Source: Rhizomys pruinosus (taxonomy: Eukaryota; Chordata; Mammalia; Rodentia; Spalacidae). From it: a DNA stretch of 64,000 nt. The stretch is taken from contig VZQC01006699.1 in NCBI GenBank assembly GCA_009823505.1, forward strand, positions 1,812,930-1,876,929, read 5' to 3'. Positions 1 through 10,070 of the stretch are shown here, piece after piece. Both the position numbers and the translations under genes were made by a program. The notes under the pieces are model-generated. The model made no database searches, was not told the DNA's origin, and was given only the letters and a program-made list of their open reading frames with translations. Numbering within the stretch: the stretch's first letter is position 1; every line of letters begins with the position of its first letter.

Positions 1-249
1 AACAGGTCTGTAGAAAGGAAACATTAATATGAGAGATGCCTACTGCAGAAATGAGGACCATTGCCTTCATCTGTACCTACCTACCTTTGTTGGCATTTCT
101 CCCTAACTTTGCCTTGTACTAAATAGAGGATGTGGTAAGGTGCTTTAAATTTTACTGAGTCTATCAGCAGAAGAGAGAAATAACAGCAGGCCCAGAAAAA
201 GAACAGGCATGAGCTTCATTGTCAGCCTGGAGGTAAACTTTCTGTGTGT

Positions 250-340
250 GCAATCCTGTGAATGGAACCCAGGGACTCATGAATGGTGGGCAAGCTCGAG
301 ATCTCTGAGCTACATCCCCAGCCCTGTGCAGCAACTCTTG
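250..340 (-). mobile_element. ID-like SINE fragment
   Basis: Antisense ID/tRNA-like body: a GAACCCAGGGACTCATG stretch, then the GGCAAGC block and the CTACATCCCCAGCCC end. Diverged, no clear A tail. It could be half of a B4 element. Confidence 0.6.
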
Positions 341-527
341 AGCCTCATCCTTTGCCTTAGGATGCTCCAGCAGAACTTGCTTTTGTTCATGACCCTGCTG
401 GGAGAACCCAGAGTTTGCTATACATGTAGCAGCTGGCTTATGTTTAAAAGGGATGGAGAAGGCTCTGTCTTGCCCAGGAAAGAATAGAATACTCTCCACA
501 TGATCGTAGAGTTAGCTAGTCTCTGTC

Positions 528-612
528 TTCCTCCTCCTCCTCCTCCTCCGCCTCCTCCTCCTCCTCCTCCTCCTCCTCCTCCTCTTCTTCTTCTTCTTCT
601 TCTTCTTCTTCT
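528..612. repeat. (TCC)n/(TTC)n microsatellite
   Basis: Pyrimidine tract of TCC units passing into TTC units. It abuts the tail side of the antisense B1 that follows, so it probably grew from that B1's A-rich tail. Confidence 0.95.
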
Positions 613-757
613 GGTGTTTTTGAGACAGGGTCTCCCTTTAGTCCAGGCTGGCCTGGAACTTACTATGTAGACCAGGCTGGCGTTGATCTCAGCAGAGATC
701 GGCAGGCCTCTGCCTCCTGAGTGCTGGGATTAAAGGTGTGCGCCACCACGCCCGGCT
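613..757 (-). mobile_element. B1 SINE
   Basis: Antisense B1 from GAGACAGGGTCTCCC through GTGCTGGGATTAAAGG to the CACCACGCCCGGC end. Near full length. Confidence 0.93.
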
Positions 758-868
758 TAGTCTCAGTCTTCTATTACCTGTGGAGAAAAGGAACTAGCAT
801 AGGCTGAAGCATAAGGGAAAAGGAATTTGGCTAACCTGGAGACCAGGAATTTGAAGGTTGAAAACAGA

Positions 869-1027
869 GCCAGATGGGGTGGCACATGTCTTTAATCACA
901 ATGCTGGGGAGGCAGAGGCAGGCAGATTGCTGGGAGATCAGGGCAGTCTAGGATGGTCTACATAGTGAGTTCCAGGCCAGCTAGGGCTATATAGTGAGAC
1001 CTTGTCTCCAAAAAAGAAAATAAAAAA
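869..1027 (+). mobile_element. B1 SINE
   Basis: Sense B1 beginning GCCAGATGGGGTGG, with the GAGGCAGAGGCAGGCAG block and GAGACCTTGTCTCC followed by an A-rich tail. Moderately diverged. Confidence 0.92.
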
Positions 1028-1234
1028 CTACACAACAAGAAAGAGGAGAGTGGAGAGTAGCTATGCTGGGGCTTGAAGCCCCTAACTCTTCCCTTCTCCC
1101 TACTTGCAACAAAACCCTTTGATTCTCTAGCAAGCCTGAGTGAGCTTCTGTACTTAGTGATACTTAGTCATAGTAAACACCTAATATGGTGCCTCTAAGT
1201 AAATTACATTTCTTTATCTAGTTTTGTGGTGGGA

Positions 1235-1378
1235 AGGGTCTGTGAGCTATGGTACAAATGTAGAGGTCAGACGACAACTTGAAGGAATCAGTTCTCTCTG
1301 TCTACCCCACGGGTTCCAGGGGTCTGATTCAGGTCATAAGGCTGGGCAGCAAAGTGTCCATTGCACTGGCCCCTAACA
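1235..1378 (-). mobile_element. B3 SINE
   Basis: Antisense B3 (a B2 relative): GAGGTCAGACGACAACTTG followed by CAGTTCTCTC and CAGGTCATAAGGCTGGGCAGC. The last bases of the tRNA-like head are lost. Confidence 0.75.
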
Positions 1379-1390
1379 CCTGCTTTTTAA

Positions 1391-2077
1391 AAACATGGCA
1401 ACATTCGATAACTATGGTGTGTCAGTGTCATATATCAAGCATTAGCTTGAGGGGCAGTTTCAGAATTAGTATATGGTGACAGAGGGTAGGTTGTGAGCCT
1501 TGTTTTGAAGTCATGTTTCAGCTGGGGAAAACATCAGAGATCCCTGTCAAAGAATGTGGGTGGAGAGGGTAGGTCACCACTGACTGGAACACTCTTCCAT
1601 TGTTTCTTTGCAGGCTAAAGAATGACAGCCAGCCTCTGCTTGGATGTGTTGTCCTCCTGCTGTTGGGTATTTTGAAGAGAACATCTGGTCAGGGAGATGT
1701 GACTGGTCCTCAGGTGCGTGGACATGCACTTGGCCTCACTGGCATGCTATGTGCTCACCTGAAGGCTTTCTCTGTCGGCTTGTTCTCACTGTAAACAGGT
1801 TTTTACAGGACCGTTGCCCTTGGCCTCTGCACCCTGCAGTGACTGAGTTTCTCTTTGCAACAGTATCTCTGAGGATGGTGAAGTTTGACCTGCAGATAAG
1901 CCCCATGCGACGTTCACTCCTGGCATATCTGTTGTGATGTGGTATACTTCACAACTCGATATTCTAAGCTTTTGATAGTCCAAGATTGCTGCTGCTATAA
2001 CTGACAACCCATAGGAATGAAAGCATGACACTGAAAAAAAAAAAAGTTTCGTTTCCAACATAAAATGAGGACACTGT
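1391..2077. other. Low-repeat stretch with one exon-like segment
   Basis: No repeat recognised. Bases 1614-1713 are bounded by a pyrimidine-rich TTTCTTTGCAG and a CAG/GTGCGT, which look like splice acceptor and donor. The frame is open but matches no protein family I know, so I do not call an exon. Confidence 0.4.
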
Positions 2078-2690
2078 ACCAGTTTTCTGTTGCTGCTGCA
2101 ACAAACTATCACCAATCTAGTGGCATCAAATGGTAGATTTATCATCATATACCTATGGATGTCCAAAGTCCAGTAGATGTCTAAACCGTGACAAAGCATG
2201 TGGCTAAAATCCAGGTGTGGCAACACCATGCTCCTTTCTGGAGGATCTCAGAAAATTAGTTTCTTTGCCTGCTCCAGCTTCTAAAGGCTGCCCACATTCT
2301 TTGGCTTGTGGTCCCATCCTCTGTCTTGTAAGGACACATAATTAAAAAAATATTTTATTTATTATTAAAGTACAAGGGTATTGTCTGCATGTATGTAAGT
2401 GTATACATGTTGTGCAGTGCCTGCAGAGATCAGAAGAGGGCATCTGATCCCCTGGAACTGGAGTTATGGACAGTTATGTGTGCTGGGAACCAAACCCCAG
2501 TCCTCAGCAAGAGTAGCCAGTCCTTTTAACACTGAACAATCTCTCTAGCTCCAAGGACAGAGAGAGCTTGGGCTCTTCCAGGTATTCTAGAATCATCTCC
2601 CTTTCTCAAGGCTTTAGTGTAATTACAAAGTGAAGTCTCTTTTATATTATCAATTAATATGTTTGAGTTGAAGTAATTAGGATATGGCTG
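2078..2690 (-). mobile_element. MaLR (MLT1-like) LTR, antisense, split by B2
   Basis: The 2078-2329 part carries the typical antisense MaLR 3' end: GTTGCTGCTGCAACAAACTATCACC, then a GGAGGATCT block and GCTCCAGCTTCTAAAGGCTGC. After a B2 insertion the LTR resumes at 2553 with CTCAAGGCTTTAGTGTAATTACA. No terminal TG is clear at the far side. Old and diverged. Confidence 0.7.
2337..2552 (-). mobile_element. B2 SINE inserted in MaLR LTR
   Basis: Antisense B2 with the CTGGAACTGGAGTTATGG core and a CTCTCTAGCTCC end. Flanked by AAGGACA (2330-2336 and 2553-2559), a likely TSD. Old B2 without the 17-bp internal duplication. Confidence 0.85.
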
Positions 2691-2764
2691 TGGTGAGGGA
2701 CTTTTTCTGGCTATCAGGGAAGGTTTGTATAAAAAGAGGGAAATTCAGAGACAAATGCTATTCT

Positions 2765-2941
2765 TTCTTTTCTTTTCTTTTTTTTTTTTTTTCTTTTTTT
2801 GGTTTTTTTGAGACAGGGTCTCCCTTTAGTCCCAGCTGGCCTGGAGCTCACTATGTAGACCAAGCTGGCCTTGAACTCACAGAGATCCACCTACCTCTGC
2901 CTCCTGAGTGCTGGGATTAAACGTGTGCACCACCATACCCG
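2765..2941 (-). mobile_element. B1 SINE with 17-bp TSD
   Basis: Near-complete antisense B1 with a T-rich tail side. TSD GAGACAAATGYTATTCT at 2748-2764 and 2942-2958 (one mismatch), so a fairly recent insertion. Confidence 0.95.
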
Positions 2942-3241
2942 GAGACAAATGTTATTCTGAAATAGTTGCCAGCACTGGAGACAGAATTATAGCTGTTAGG
3001 CAGCTCTCAACCACAGTGACAAAATCCCCAAGATGAACAACTAAGGAGGAAAGACTTACTCAGAGTCACTGTTCCTGTCCACGGCTGCTTTGCTCCACTA
3101 CTTTTGATCACCTGGTGAGGCAGAAAGGGCTGCGGTCAAGCAAAGCTGCTCACCTATGGAAGGCAGGAAGCAGAGGTGGGGGCTGAGGAGCCAGTGACTC
3201 AAGGGCATCCCCTTGCTCCAGTAACCTAACTTCTCACTTTT

Positions 3242-3479
3242 TAAAATTTTATTTATTTTGTATGTGTATGAATGTACTGTCTGCATGCAGGTTTGTGCAC
3301 CCGTGCTGTGCAATGCCGCGGAGGTCAGAAGAGGGTCTCGGACTCCCCTGGAACTAGAGTTCCCCTGGAACTGGAGTTACAGACGGTTCTCAGCCACCAT
3401 GCGGATGCTGGGGATCGAATCTGGGTCCTCTGCAAGAGCGGTCAGCACTCTTAACTGCTAGGCCATCTCTCCAGCCCCC
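3242..3479 (-). mobile_element. B2 SINE, internally duplicated subfamily
   Basis: Antisense B2 with two 17-bp copies of the GGAACTNGAGTTCCCCT unit and GCTAGGCCATCTCTCCAGCCCC at the head. TSD CCTAACTTCTC on both sides. Confidence 0.95.
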
Positions 3480-3485
3480 TAACTT

Positions 3486-4160
3486 CTCTTTTTTTATGAG
3501 ACAGGTCTCACTGTGTAGCTCTGGTTGGCCTGGTGATATGGGAATATTGGGGTGTATTCAGAAGAGCAGAGTTTTTCTTGGGGAGATGGAGTCCCAGAAA
3601 CTCAATGGCTGCCAAAGCTGCCCTGAGTTAATGGCTTTCCAGTCCTTGTCTCTTGAATTTGAAGAATAAAGTTCACAGAACACAGAGGTCTTAAGAGGGG
3701 AAAAGAGAGAGCAGAGCTCTTGTGTAGTTGAGGTGGGGAGGTCTCCAGGAAACAGAGAGCCAAGGAGCCTGGTGGCTTTGCAGAATACTCATGCAGAAAT
3801 GAGGCTGAGGGGTGGGGATGAGGATGAGCAGGTCCCTTCACTGCTGCAGCCCGGTTTCCAGGTGCTTCCCTCAGTTTTGGTCATGGTCAGCAGGCACGTA
3901 CAACCTCTAGCAGACATGCTTGTTTGAGAGATAACACAAAAACACAGGAACAGAACTCTCTTCTGGTGTTTGTGGCCTCCAGCAAGGACATTCTCAGAAC
4001 TGCTGCATTGGGGTCCCTGCCCTACCTGACCAGTTTCCATCTCCTGTTCTCATCACTGGAACCATGTACGTAGTCCAGGCCAACCTCAAGCTCACAGAGA
4101 TCTGCTTGCCTCGCCTCCTGAGTGCTGGAATCAAAGATGTATGCTAGCACACCTGGCTCG
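3486..4160 (-). mobile_element. B1 SINE split by LTR-like insertion
   Basis: The tail half (GAGACAGGTCTCACTGTG... up to GGCCTGG at 3533) and the head half (GGAACCATGTACGTAGTCC at 4058 to CACACCTGGCT at 4158) join into one antisense B1 once 3534-4055 is removed. Confidence 0.7.
3534..4055. mobile_element. Solo-LTR-like insertion, 522 bp
   Basis: Starts TGATATGG and ends CTCATCA, so it has TG...CA ends with a 4-bp TGAT/ATCA inverted terminus. Flanked by a 4-bp direct repeat CTGG (3530-3533, 4056-4059) inside a B1. An AATAAA lies near 3665. No internal retroviral sequence. Family and orientation are not recognised. Confidence 0.5.
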
Positions 4161-4325
4161 GCCTAACTTCCTTCCACTAGTTCTCACCTTGTAAAGGTCC
4201 TCCCCACCTCCCAAGAGCACCAAAAGTCACCAGACTTTCAACACACAAGACTTTAGAGCATATTTAACACCTAGACCATAACACCCTATAAGCAAACCTG
4301 TTTCTCATAAAGCATAACAAATTAA

Positions 4326-4441
4326 TTTTTGTTTATTTGAGGCAGGGTCTTGCTATGTAGCTTAAGGTAGCCTGAAACTCTCAATCTTTCTGCCCTACCT
4401 CCTGAGTATATGGGTTACAGGTGTGTGCCACTATACCCAGC
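4326..4441 (-). mobile_element. B1 SINE, diverged
   Basis: Antisense B1: TTTGAGGCAGGGTCTTGC, CTCCTGAGTATATGGG, GTGTGTGCCACTATACCCAG. Shortened, with an old-type body. Confidence 0.8.
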
Positions 4442-4444
4442 CAC

Positions 4445-4980
4445 AAACAAATTGATTTCGAGTGTATTACTAATTGCTATCAACAGAATGCTGCAGTCGG
4501 CACTCAAGTTTCATTGGGATGTCTTGATAGGAGTAGACTTGTACACTGACGCACTTCTTTCACTCGACATTGTTTTTCAGTTCCGTCCGTTTGTTGCATG
4601 GAGCTACAGAACTACTCGCTCTCATTTCTGTGAAGTTTCCATTCTGTGAATATATTACAGCTTGCTCATCTACAGTGTTGTCTATAGCACCAGGGCCAGT
4701 TTCCAGTTCGGGGCTATTATGCATTGCACTGTTGTAAACTTGTGGTGCCTGTCTTTTAACGAACACAAGAACAGATTTCTATTAGCTTACACTTGGATGT
4801 AGTATTTCTGGATCACAAGGTACAGGCATATTCAGCTTTAGTGGATTTTACCAAACTGTTTTCCAAGCCATTTGCTCTGAGCCACCTCTACTAGTGACAT
4901 AGGAGTATTCTTGCCAGTGTTTCTTCTTTATTGCCTTTCTTTTTCAGTAGAGACACTCTGACATGTAGAATATTTCACTT
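4445..4980 (-). mobile_element. Old L1 3' UTR fragment (L1M type)
   Basis: Antisense L1M 3' end, recognised by CAGGCATATTCAGCTTTAGT followed by CAAACTGTTTTCCAAGCC and GTTCTTTCTTTATTGCC-like sequence. Upstream parts also fit (CTGGATCACAAGG at about 4810). No ORF remains. Confidence 0.7.
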
Positions 4981-4994
4981 TGGTGTCAACTTGC

Positions 4995-5096
4995 ATTTCC
5001 CTTGCTAGGTAGCTCAGGCTGGGTTTGAATTCTGATCTTCCTGCTTCAGCCTCCTGAGAGCTGGAATCTACAGGTATACACCACCACACCAGGCTT
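4995..5096 (-). mobile_element. B1-like SINE fragment
   Basis: Antisense: GTAGCTCAGGCTGGGTTTGAA, CTTCAGCCTCCTGAGAGCTGG, CACCACACCAGGC. Older B1 or proto-B1. Confidence 0.75.
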
Positions 5097-5142
5097 AAAG
5101 CTTTATTTCATAGACCTGGTTTTCTAATAAAAAAAAATTCCT

Positions 5143-5294
5143 AGCCAGGTGTGGTAGTGCATGTCTTTAATCCCAGCACTTGGGAGGCAGAGGCAGGCAG
5201 ATCTCTGTGAGTTCAAGGCTAGCCTGGTCTACATAGCGAGCTCCAGGCCAACTGGGACTAAAGGGAGACCTTGTCTCAATAATACAAAAAAAAA
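5143..5294 (+). mobile_element. B1 SINE with TSD
   Basis: Sense B1 from AGCCAGGTGTGGTAGTGC to an A-rich tail. TSD AAAAAATTCCTA at both ends. Confidence 0.95.
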
Positions 5295-5351
5295 TTCCTA
5301 ACTAAATTCTGAGAAGATATTGTTCAGTTCAAAAGAATTTTGGAGGGTGGT

Positions 5352-5428
5352 GCTGAGGGGCGTAACTTAGTGGTAGAGTGCTTGTCTGATATGTTTGAGG
5401 CCCTGAGTTTGATTCCTAGTTTAAAAAA
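5352..5428 (+). mobile_element. ID SINE
   Basis: Sense ID: GCTGAGGGGCGTAACTTAG, GGTAGAGTGCTTG, GAGGCCCTGAGTTTGATTCC, then an A-rich end. Confidence 0.8.
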
Positions 5429-5650
5429 TTGTGTGCTAAATAATACAATTTAATGGTTTAGGGGGGGGAAAGTTCCATTTCCTTTTAAAAGAAGAAATAT
5501 TCCTAGAAATGTAGAAATATTCATAGATTCATAGGAAAATAATTTATTTCTAATTCTTTCCCCTAAATCTAATCAGATTTTTAAACTCAAATATCTTCCA
5601 GAAGCATTGGACTATGAGACGGGAAAGCTTCTACACATATTTGGCAAACT

Positions 5651-5705
5651 TTCTCTGTCTCTCTGTCTCTCTGTCTCTTTGTCTCTCTGACTGTCTCTCT
5701 CTCCA
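5651..5705. repeat. (TCTCTG)n tract
   Basis: CT-rich array with interspersed G, directly before an antisense B1-like element. Confidence 0.85.
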
Positions 5706-5834
5706 AAGTCTTACATTGTAGCTCAGGCTGGACTAGAACTCACTATTTAGCTCATTCTGCCTTAAATTCACTACCCTTTTGCCTCAGTCTCCTGAGTGCT
5801 GGAATTACAGGCCTGAACCACCAATCCTGGCTCA
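5706..5834 (-). mobile_element. B1-like SINE, old
   Basis: Antisense: TGTAGCTCAGGCTGGACTAG, CAGTCTCCTGAGTGCTGG, CCACCAATCCTGGCTC. Lacks the usual GAGACAGGG motif intact. Confidence 0.75.
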
Positions 5835-5860
5835 TATTGAAGAGTTCTAAGACATGACAG

Positions 5861-6073
5861 GGCTGAAGAGATGGTTCAGCAGTTAGGAGCACTGGGTGCT
5901 CTTGCAGCAGACTCGGGTTTGATTCCCAGCACCCGCATGGTGACTAACAATCATTAGTCACTCCAGTTCCAGGGTCTTACGCCCTCTTCTGACCTCCATG
6001 GGCATTGCATGACATGGGTACACATACCTACATGCTACATGAAAGCGACACACATAAAATACAATTTTTTAAA
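5861..6073 (+). mobile_element. B2 SINE
   Basis: Sense B2: GGGCTGAAGAGATGGTTCAG, GCCCTCTTCTGACCTCC, CACACACATAAAAT-type tail. Flanked by AAGACAT. Diverged. Confidence 0.88.
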
Positions 6074-6790
6074 AAGACATAAGCTGACTAGCCCTGCCCC
6101 AGGACTTCAGTCCTGCCTGCCTTGTTCTCACCAGGACTTCCTGCCTCAGAGCAGACTGGCACTGGCCCTGAGTCTTACCTAGACCTGCAGCTGAAGCGAT
6201 TTATCAGCCAAGGTCTAACAAGGGAAAAAGTATTCTAAGCATTTAGAATGGAGGGAATTCAGTGAAGGCACTGGTGACATGAGTGATGGGGTCACTGAGA
6301 AGCTATAGGGAGGTGTTAGAGCACCGGGGACAAGAGGGGCAGCAGGCAGGCATTCCTGCCTCTAGGCTGCCAGAGCAGAGGGAGAGGCGATACGATCAAA
6401 GCGCAGAGCCTGTCTGATAGTAGCAGCAACCCCAGGAAAGACGCCGTTGCCACCAGAGAAGAGGGTAAGGCAGAGGAGGGGGGCCTTGCTTGCTCCTGCT
6501 GTCCCCCAAGCCCATGCCAGTATCTCTTCTCAGTCAATTGTTCTGGAAGGAGCTAGAAAACAGCCTGCAGGGGTCAGGCCCCCTTCCACAGAGCAGAACT
6601 GAAGGTGGATCTGAGGACAGATCCAGATCGCTGCAGGGCTGTTGTGACACTTCTTGAATGCCACATGCTTTCGTGTTCTCTGTTCGAAACTGAACTCTTT
6701 ACCCTGACCTACACAACTCCCTAGGAGCCCTGCAGCTGCCTAGTCTACTTCCTGCCTGGCTACATGTTGCAATCAGCTGGAGACTATGAC
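6074..6790. other. Repeat-poor stretch
   Basis: Relatively GC-rich and without recognised repeats. A 73-codon minus-strand frame (6316-6537) has no recognisable domain. Confidence 0.5.
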
Positions 6791-6795
6791 AAGTA

Positions 6796-6935
6796 AGTCA
6801 GGCAGGGTGGTTCAGCTGCCCACCACTTGGGAGACTGAGGCAGGAGAATTGGTGCCAAGGTCAAGGCCAGCCTGGGGCTACATAGTGGGTTCCAGGTCAG
6901 ACTGGGTTACAGTGTGAGACTGTCTCAAAATATAC
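6796..6935 (+). mobile_element. B1 SINE
   Basis: Sense B1: GTCAGGCAGGGTGGTTCAGC, GAGACTGAGGCAGGAGAATT, AGCCTGGGGCTACATAGTG, ending into the CA tract that follows. Confidence 0.85.
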
Positions 6936-6995
6936 ACACATGTGTGCATGCACGAACACACACACACCACAGGCACAGGCATACAGACACCATAA

Positions 6996-7030
<35 letters not shown>

Positions 7031-7094
7031 GAATATATATATATATAGAGATAGAGACACTAACATACAGAGATGAACACACACACACTCAAAC
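6936..7094. repeat. (CA)n/(TA)n compound microsatellite
   Basis: Interrupted CA units, a pure CA run at 6996-7022, TA units to about 7048, then more CA. Probably seeded by the B1 tail at its left edge. Confidence 0.93.
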
Positions 7095-7159
7095 AAGACA
7101 GATTTCTGGTTCTCCCCAAATATTCTTTACCAGCTACTAAATACGAATCTTTGGCCCCT

Positions 7160-7210
7160 GAAGCTGATGATATAGCTCAGTGTTTCAAACAAGTGCACAT
7201 TATTTAATAT
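7160..7210 (+). mobile_element. ID-like fragment
   Basis: Short resemblance to the ID head: GATGATATAGCTCAGTG and AAACAAGTGC. Weak. Confidence 0.35.
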
Positions 7211-7363
7211 TTAAAAAGATGGGACTTTTACACTTACACTATTGCTAATCCAAATGATAGATAGATTAATTTTAGTATCATTCTTTTTTTTTTACTACAT
7301 ATCTAGTTAGATATGTGAATATACTATTTCTGGTTTAAAGTGGCACTAAAAGGAAAAAGCTTG

Positions 7364-7553
7364 GGCTGGAGAGATGGCTCAGGGGTTAAGAGCACTTCTT
7401 ACCCTTTCAGAGAGCCCAAGCTCAGTTCTCAGCACACATGTGGGCAGTCCACAACCACCTGTCGCTCCAACAGATCCTACTCCCTTTTATGGCCTTCATG
7501 GGCACACACGTCCATGATTTATATACACACATATGTCTAAATAAATAAAACTT
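7364..7553 (+). mobile_element. B2 SINE
   Basis: Sense B2 head GGGCTGGAGAGATGGCTCAG, a diverged middle, and an AATAAATAAAA tail. Confidence 0.9.
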
Positions 7554-7636
7554 GAAACTTTCCTTATGACTTGATGCTGAAATTGGCCATTTTAGACTAC
7601 CTTTAATTGTATTTCATCTGGTTTTAAAGGAATTAA

Positions 7637-7786
7637 ACTGGGTATGGTAGCACATGCCAATAATCCCATAATCCCAGCCCTTGGGAGGTAGAGGCAGGAA
7701 GATTGGGAGTTCAAGGCCAGCCTGGGCTATGTGAGACCCTGTCTCCAGGAGCCAAATAATAAATGAGTAAATAAATAAACAAACAA
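7637..7786 (+). mobile_element. B1 SINE
   Basis: Sense B1 CTGGGTATGGTAGCACATGC with a small duplication of CCCATAAT in the head, a deleted middle, and an AAAT-rich tail. Confidence 0.9.
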
Positions 7787-7987
7787 AGGTCATTATAAGG
7801 ACTAAAACACACAGCCATAGACACTCTGTTTCCCTGTTTGGTCCCTCTCTTTATAAACAAATGGTCTCCACCATTGTTTTCTGTTAATCTCAGATATATC
7901 CAAACTTTGATATTGGGAAACAATGTCATCTGCAAAGTTCACCCTCTAGAACTTTGTGACAGAATTACAATAGAAAGTACAAAGAAG

Positions 7988-8244
7988 GGGCTGGAGAGAT
8001 AGCCTAGCGGTTAAGAGCACCGACTACTCTTGCAGAGGACCCGGGTTCGATCCCCAGCACCCACATGGTGGCTAAGAACCGTCTGTAACTCCAATTCCAG
8101 GAGAACTCCAGTTCCAGGGGAATCCGAGACCCTCTTCTGACCTCCGTGGCATTGCACGACACGGGTGCACAAACCTACATGCAGACAGTACATTCATACA
8201 CATACAAAAATAAATAAAATTTTAAAAAATACTTAAAAAAAAAA
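7988..8244 (+). mobile_element. B2 SINE, internally duplicated subfamily, 15-bp TSD
   Basis: Complete B2 with a clean pol III B box (GGGTTCGATCC), the 17-bp duplication AACTCCAATTCCAGGAG / AACTCCAGTTCCAGGGG, and an A-rich tail. Perfect TSD GAAAGTACAAAGAAG at 7973-7987 and 8245-8259. Confidence 0.97.
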
Positions 8245-8586
8245 GAAAGTACAAAGAAGTTCTTACAAAGTTTTAGGTAAGTTTAAAGCTTGATGTTAGG
8301 CCTGAAGGGGGTCATAGTGGTAGGAACAGGAGGGGGCTGTGATGGTAGGCAGGCTTTAAACCCTGTACTCCCTTGGAGCAAGGCATACTTGTCTTGAATA
8401 TTTTTCATATGACCTTTCTATATAACACTTTATTTGGAGAGAAGTCCACTTTTTCATTCTGAGAGTCATGAATTTTTGACAATTAATTTTTACATAAATG
8501 ATTAAAAAACTTTCAGAATTTCAGAGTCTAATGAGACTGGTAGATCTAGGAAGCAAGTTTTTTTTAAAAAAAAAAAACTTTATTTA

Positions 8587-8734
8587 GCTGGGCATGGTGG
8601 CACATGCCTTTAATCCTAGCGCTTGGGAGGCAGAGGCTGATGGATCTCTGTGAGTTCAAGGACAGCCTGGCCTACATAGTGAGTTCCAGAACAGCCAGAG
8701 CTACAGGGAGACCCTGTCTCAAAAAGACCCCCCC
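8587..8734 (+). mobile_element. B1 SINE
   Basis: Sense B1 from GCTGGGCATGGTGGCACATG to GACCCTGTCTCAAAAAGACC. Abuts an antisense B2. Confidence 0.95.
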
Positions 8735-8738
8735 AAAT

Positions 8739-8930
8739 TTATTTATTATTTTTAGGTGTATGAGTGCATTGTCTGCATCTGTGTAAGTGCACCCATGTTG
8801 TACAATGCCTATAGAGATCAGAAAGAGTTATAGATGGTTGTTAGCCACCATGTGGGTGCTGAGAATTAAACCTTGGTCCTCTTTAAGAGGAAGCAGTGTT
8901 TTTAACTGCTGAACCATCCCTCCAGCCCTG
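8739..8930 (-). mobile_element. B2 SINE
   Basis: Antisense B2: TGTATGAGTGCATTGTCTGC, ACCATGTGGGTGCTGAGAA, CATCCCTCCAGCCC. Part of the central body is deleted. Confidence 0.9.
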
Positions 8931-9154
8931 GAAACAATTTTTTTTTTGTCCAAGTATAATTTACATTCTTAACCAAGGTGTGATTTAATGCAGCTTAGAG
9001 ACCTTAGTGAGTAAGGCTCATTAGTCTGCAGATTATCTCTAAAATTGTTTGTGTTTGATGGTTTGAAGATATGGCAGCCGCCATCAGTCTTATAGCATTA
9101 TAGATTTAAATAAGAAGATGAAGCAGCAGGTCAGGAAACATGATGAGAAAACAC

Positions 9155-9380
9155 TGTGGTTTTTAATTTACTTTTCAGTAGTGGAAACTGAACACAGAGC
9201 CTCACATACACGAGGCAAGTACCACCGCTCAGCAATCCAGTCCTGCCAACATTTTAAAAAATGTGTTTTGATACAGAGTCTCAGTAAGTTTCTGGTCTTG
9301 ACCTAACTCTTCAGCCCAGACACGCCTTAAAGTTGGAGCAGCTGGGACTGCGGGCCTGGGTCACCAGACCAGGGCACCTG
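9155..9380 (-). mobile_element. ID-like plus B1-like composite
   Basis: 9175-9245 resembles antisense ID (GAGGCAAGTACCACCGCTCAG). 9255-9375 resembles a decayed antisense B1 (GATACAGAGTCTCAG, GGAGCAGCTGGGACTGCGGG). Could be a B4-type fusion or two old elements. Confidence 0.5.
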
Positions 9381-9457
9381 CTAATAAATCAGCTTAGCCA
9401 GAAATTTTCTCTTGCTCTAATCGTCATATTCTTCTTCCTTCTTACTTTTATTTATTG

Positions 9458-9541
9458 ATTAATTGTGATGTTGAGGATCAAACCCAAAGCCTGGTACATA
9501 CTTGCCAGACATTTTGCCAGAGAGCTCTACATCCAAGCCCC
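9458..9541 (-). mobile_element. ID SINE
   Basis: Antisense ID: GATGTTGAGGATCAAACCC, TACTTGCCAGACATTTTGCC, CTACATCCAAGCCCC. Confidence 0.75.
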
Positions 9542-9559
9542 AACTTGTCTCCTCCTGTT

Positions 9560-9638
9560 CCCACAGTGGTAGAGATTGAACCTAGGCCTTCAAATATGCT
9601 AGGCAAATGTTCTACCACTGAGCTATACCTCCAGCTCA
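9560..9638 (-). mobile_element. ID SINE
   Basis: Second antisense ID about 20 bp on: GTAGAGATTGAACCTAGGCC, ATGCTAGGCAAATGTTCTAC, CACTGAGCTATACCTCCAGC. Confidence 0.85.
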
Positions 9639-9675
9639 TGATGCAATAATTTTTTTTTTCTTTTTAATTTTCATG

Positions 9676-9793
9676 AAGGCCAGCCATGATCACCTGTAAC
9701 TGTAGCACTTGGGAGGTTGAGGCAAGAAGATTGCCAAGTTCAAGTTCAGCCTGGCTTCTATAATGAGGCTCTGTCTCTGAAAAGAAAAAAAAA
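9676..9793 (+). mobile_element. B1 SINE, shortened
   Basis: Sense B1: GGCCAGCCATGATCACCTG, GCACTTGGGAGGTTGAGGC, GAGGCTCTGTCTCTG, A-rich tail. Confidence 0.85.
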
Positions 9794-9841
9794 GTCTCTG
9801 AAATATACAGCTTATGTAGTTTGAATTTGCTATTAGGATAA

Positions 9842-9980
9842 CTTTGTTTATTTGAGGCAGGCTCTCACATAGCCTAGGCTGCCCTCAAACTCTCTACATA
9901 GCTGAGAATGACCTCGAAAAATCCTTATTCTTCTGCCTCCATTTTCCAAGTTCTGGGTGTGAACCATACACTCAATCCAG
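9842..9980 (-). mobile_element. B1-like SINE, old
   Basis: Antisense: TTATTTGAGGCAGGCTCTCAC, GCCTAGGCTGCCCTCAAACTC, TTCTGCCTCCATTTTCC. Head lost. Confidence 0.7.
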
Positions 9981-10070
9981 GACATAGTTTTTCATTTTTG
10001 AAATATTGGTTTATTTCCTTAGCAAAATATGGCATGTGACTCTTTGTCTACCTTTATAAATACAATACAG

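Larger units (their letters stand above)
2990..4305 (-). mobile_element. MaLR-like LTR fragment in pieces
   Basis: Segments 2990-3241 (CAACCACAGTGACAAAATCC, GGTGAGGCAGAAAGGGC, GCAAAGCTGCTCACC) and 4162-4305 (CCTCCCCACCTCCCAAGAG, then ACACCTAGACCATAAC) read as one antisense MaLR-related LTR. A B2, a B1 and an LTR-like element lie between them. The subfamily assignment is uncertain. Confidence 0.5.

Noticed and set aside
7988..8060. tRNA-like sequence with A and B boxes
   Set aside because: It is the head of a B2 SINE; no cloverleaf with anticodon stem to support a tRNA gene.
9560..9638. BC1-like RNA gene
   Set aside because: Resembles ID SINEs in general; lacks the unique region and A-rich domain needed to call BC1.
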